Assembly (NCBI RefSeq): GCF_030009775.1
Contig: NZ_JASCTH010000004.1
Coordinates: forward strand, 1 to 64,000
Origin: Actinoplanes sandaracinus
Lineage (GTDB): Bacteria > Actinomycetota > Actinomycetes > Mycobacteriales > Micromonosporaceae
Length of the DNA stretch: 64,000 nt
Direction of reading: 5' to 3'
A program made the position numbers and the translations under genes. Positions 63,257-64,000 of the stretch are shown one piece after another (position 1 is the stretch's first letter; each line of letters opens with the position of its first letter). Under the pieces are notes generated by a model. It was not told where the DNA came from and searched no databases. It was given only the letters and a program-made list of their open reading frames with translations.

Positions 63257-64000
63257 TCGCCTTCCTGAAGCCATTTCGCGGCGCGTGCCGCTCGGGCACG
63301 CACCGTCTCCAACGAGTCGCCGAGCACGGTCACGTGGCCGATCTTGCGGCCGGGTCGGACCTGCTTGCCGTAGAGGTGCACCCGTGCGTCCGGCACCTCG
63401 GCGAAGAGGTGGTGCAGGCGCTCGTCGATCGAGATGCCGCCCGGCTCGCCGCCGAGCACATTGGCCATCACGACGACCGGGGCGGCCAGCGCTGTCGAGC
63501 CCATCGGATAGTCGAGCACGGCCCGCAGGTGCTGCTCGAACTGTGAGGTCCGGGCTCCCTCGATGGTCCAGTGGCCGGAGTTGTGCGGGCGCATGGCCAG
63601 CTCGTTCACGACGATGCCGGTGTCGGTCTCGAACAGCTCGACGGCGAGCAGTCCGACCACGCCCAGCTCGGTGGCCAGGTCGATGGCGAGCTGCTGCGCT
63701 TCGAGAGCGAGGTCCTCGGAGAGGCCCGGCGCGGGTGCGATCACCTCGACACAGATGCCGTCCCGCTGCACGGTCTCCACCACCGGATAGGCCGCGACCT
63801 GCCCGAACGGGGACCGGGCCACCAGGGCGGCGAGCTCGCGCCGCAGCGGCACCTTCTCCTCGACGATCAGCGGGATGCCGGTCGACACGAGATCGTCGGC
63901 GGCCTCGCGGGAACCGACCATCCAGACGCCGCGACCGTCGTACCCCCCGCGGGTGGCCTTGGCCACCACCGGCCAGGAGCCGGCCGCGAACGCCTCGATG
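63253..64000 (-). CDS. purK: N5-carboxyaminoimidazole ribonucleotide synthase (5' end outside the window)
   Basis: ATP-grasp enzyme making N5-CAIR from AIR, bicarbonate and ATP. About 249 C-terminal codons are visible and the frame stays open to the window edge; full-length PurK is about 370-400 residues. It shows the ATP-grasp segment [33 protein letters not shown], the metal-binding [32 protein letters not shown], and the C-terminal domain with [18 protein letters not shown]. Coupled to purE. Confidence 0.96.
   Translation of the reverse strand, partial: IEAFAAGSWPVVAKATRGGYDGRGVWMVGSREAADDLVSTGIPLIVEEKVPLRRELAALVARSPFGQVAAYPVVETVQRDGICVEVIAPAPGLSEDLALEAQQLAIDLATELGVVGLLAVELFETDTGIVVNELAMRPHNSGHWTIEGARTSQFEQHLRAVLDYPMGSTALAAPVVVMANVLGGEPGGISIDERLHHLFAEVPDARVHLYGKQVRPGRKIGHVTVLGDSLETVRARAARAAKWLQEGE

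Overview
The window is very GC-rich DNA from a high-GC actinobacterium. It most resembles the Micromonosporaceae (Actinoplanes/Micromonospora type). The reasons are the mtrA-mtrB-lpqB cell-envelope regulon, a WhiB protein, a coenzyme F420 pathway with a fused FbiC, WhiJ-type XRE/DUF397 regulators, and a DUF574-type methyltransferase pair. I assigned genus from protein character only; no rRNA or tRNA gene is present to confirm it.

The window has a conserved backbone at both ends. From 0 to about 34.5 kb the order is secA, hpf, comF, lpqB, mtrB, mtrA, [XRE/DUF397], ahcY, manA, a TobH-like SIS protein, a Trm112-like protein, manB, [nfi, GAF regulator, aldehyde dehydrogenase, DUF779, polysaccharide deacetylase], DUF3499, metallopeptidase, whiB, fbiC, fbiA/cofD, fbiB/cofE, NUDIX, manC, glycosyltransferase, TIGR03089. 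This closely follows the secA1-to-Rv3268 stretch that I recall from Mycobacterium tuberculosis. The backbone resumes at 56.2 kb with a fadE25-like acyl-CoA dehydrogenase, and then purE and purK. It couples protein export, envelope stress signalling, activated-mannose supply (ManA, ManB, ManC), methyl-cycle clearance (AhcY) and F420 synthesis.

Between them (34.5-56.2 kb) lies accessory DNA. First come acetoacetyl-CoA synthetase, a hotdog thioesterase and a Pro/Ala-rich membrane protein. Next are a secreted GH30 glycosidase with a ricin-type lectin and its LacI regulator, an MmyB-type regulator divergent from a pyridine-nucleotide-disulfide oxidoreductase, small membrane proteins, a TPR-like protein, a GGDEF-EAL protein and two divergent paralogous SAM methyltransferases. 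An XRE regulator ends this part.

The stretch from about 51.0 to 56.2 kb is a mosaic. It holds a methyltransferase gene with an internal deletion, a probable scrap of an IS630-type element, a three-gene ABC transporter operon, a small secreted four-cysteine protein, a creatininase-family protein and a ThiC-like fragment. It is bracketed by two roughly 80% identical, ~63-bp copies of a hairpin-containing sequence. One copy is the acyl-CoA dehydrogenase 3' end plus terminator, so the layout looks like an old integration or duplication footprint. This is the most interesting structural observation here.

The secreted four-cysteine protein beside the ABC operon is the best candidate for an undescribed peptide/transport module. 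No CRISPR array, tRNA, rRNA or intact mobile element was found. A 1701-residue polytopic membrane protein (57.6-62.7 kb) precedes the purE/purK pair, and purK runs off the window end.
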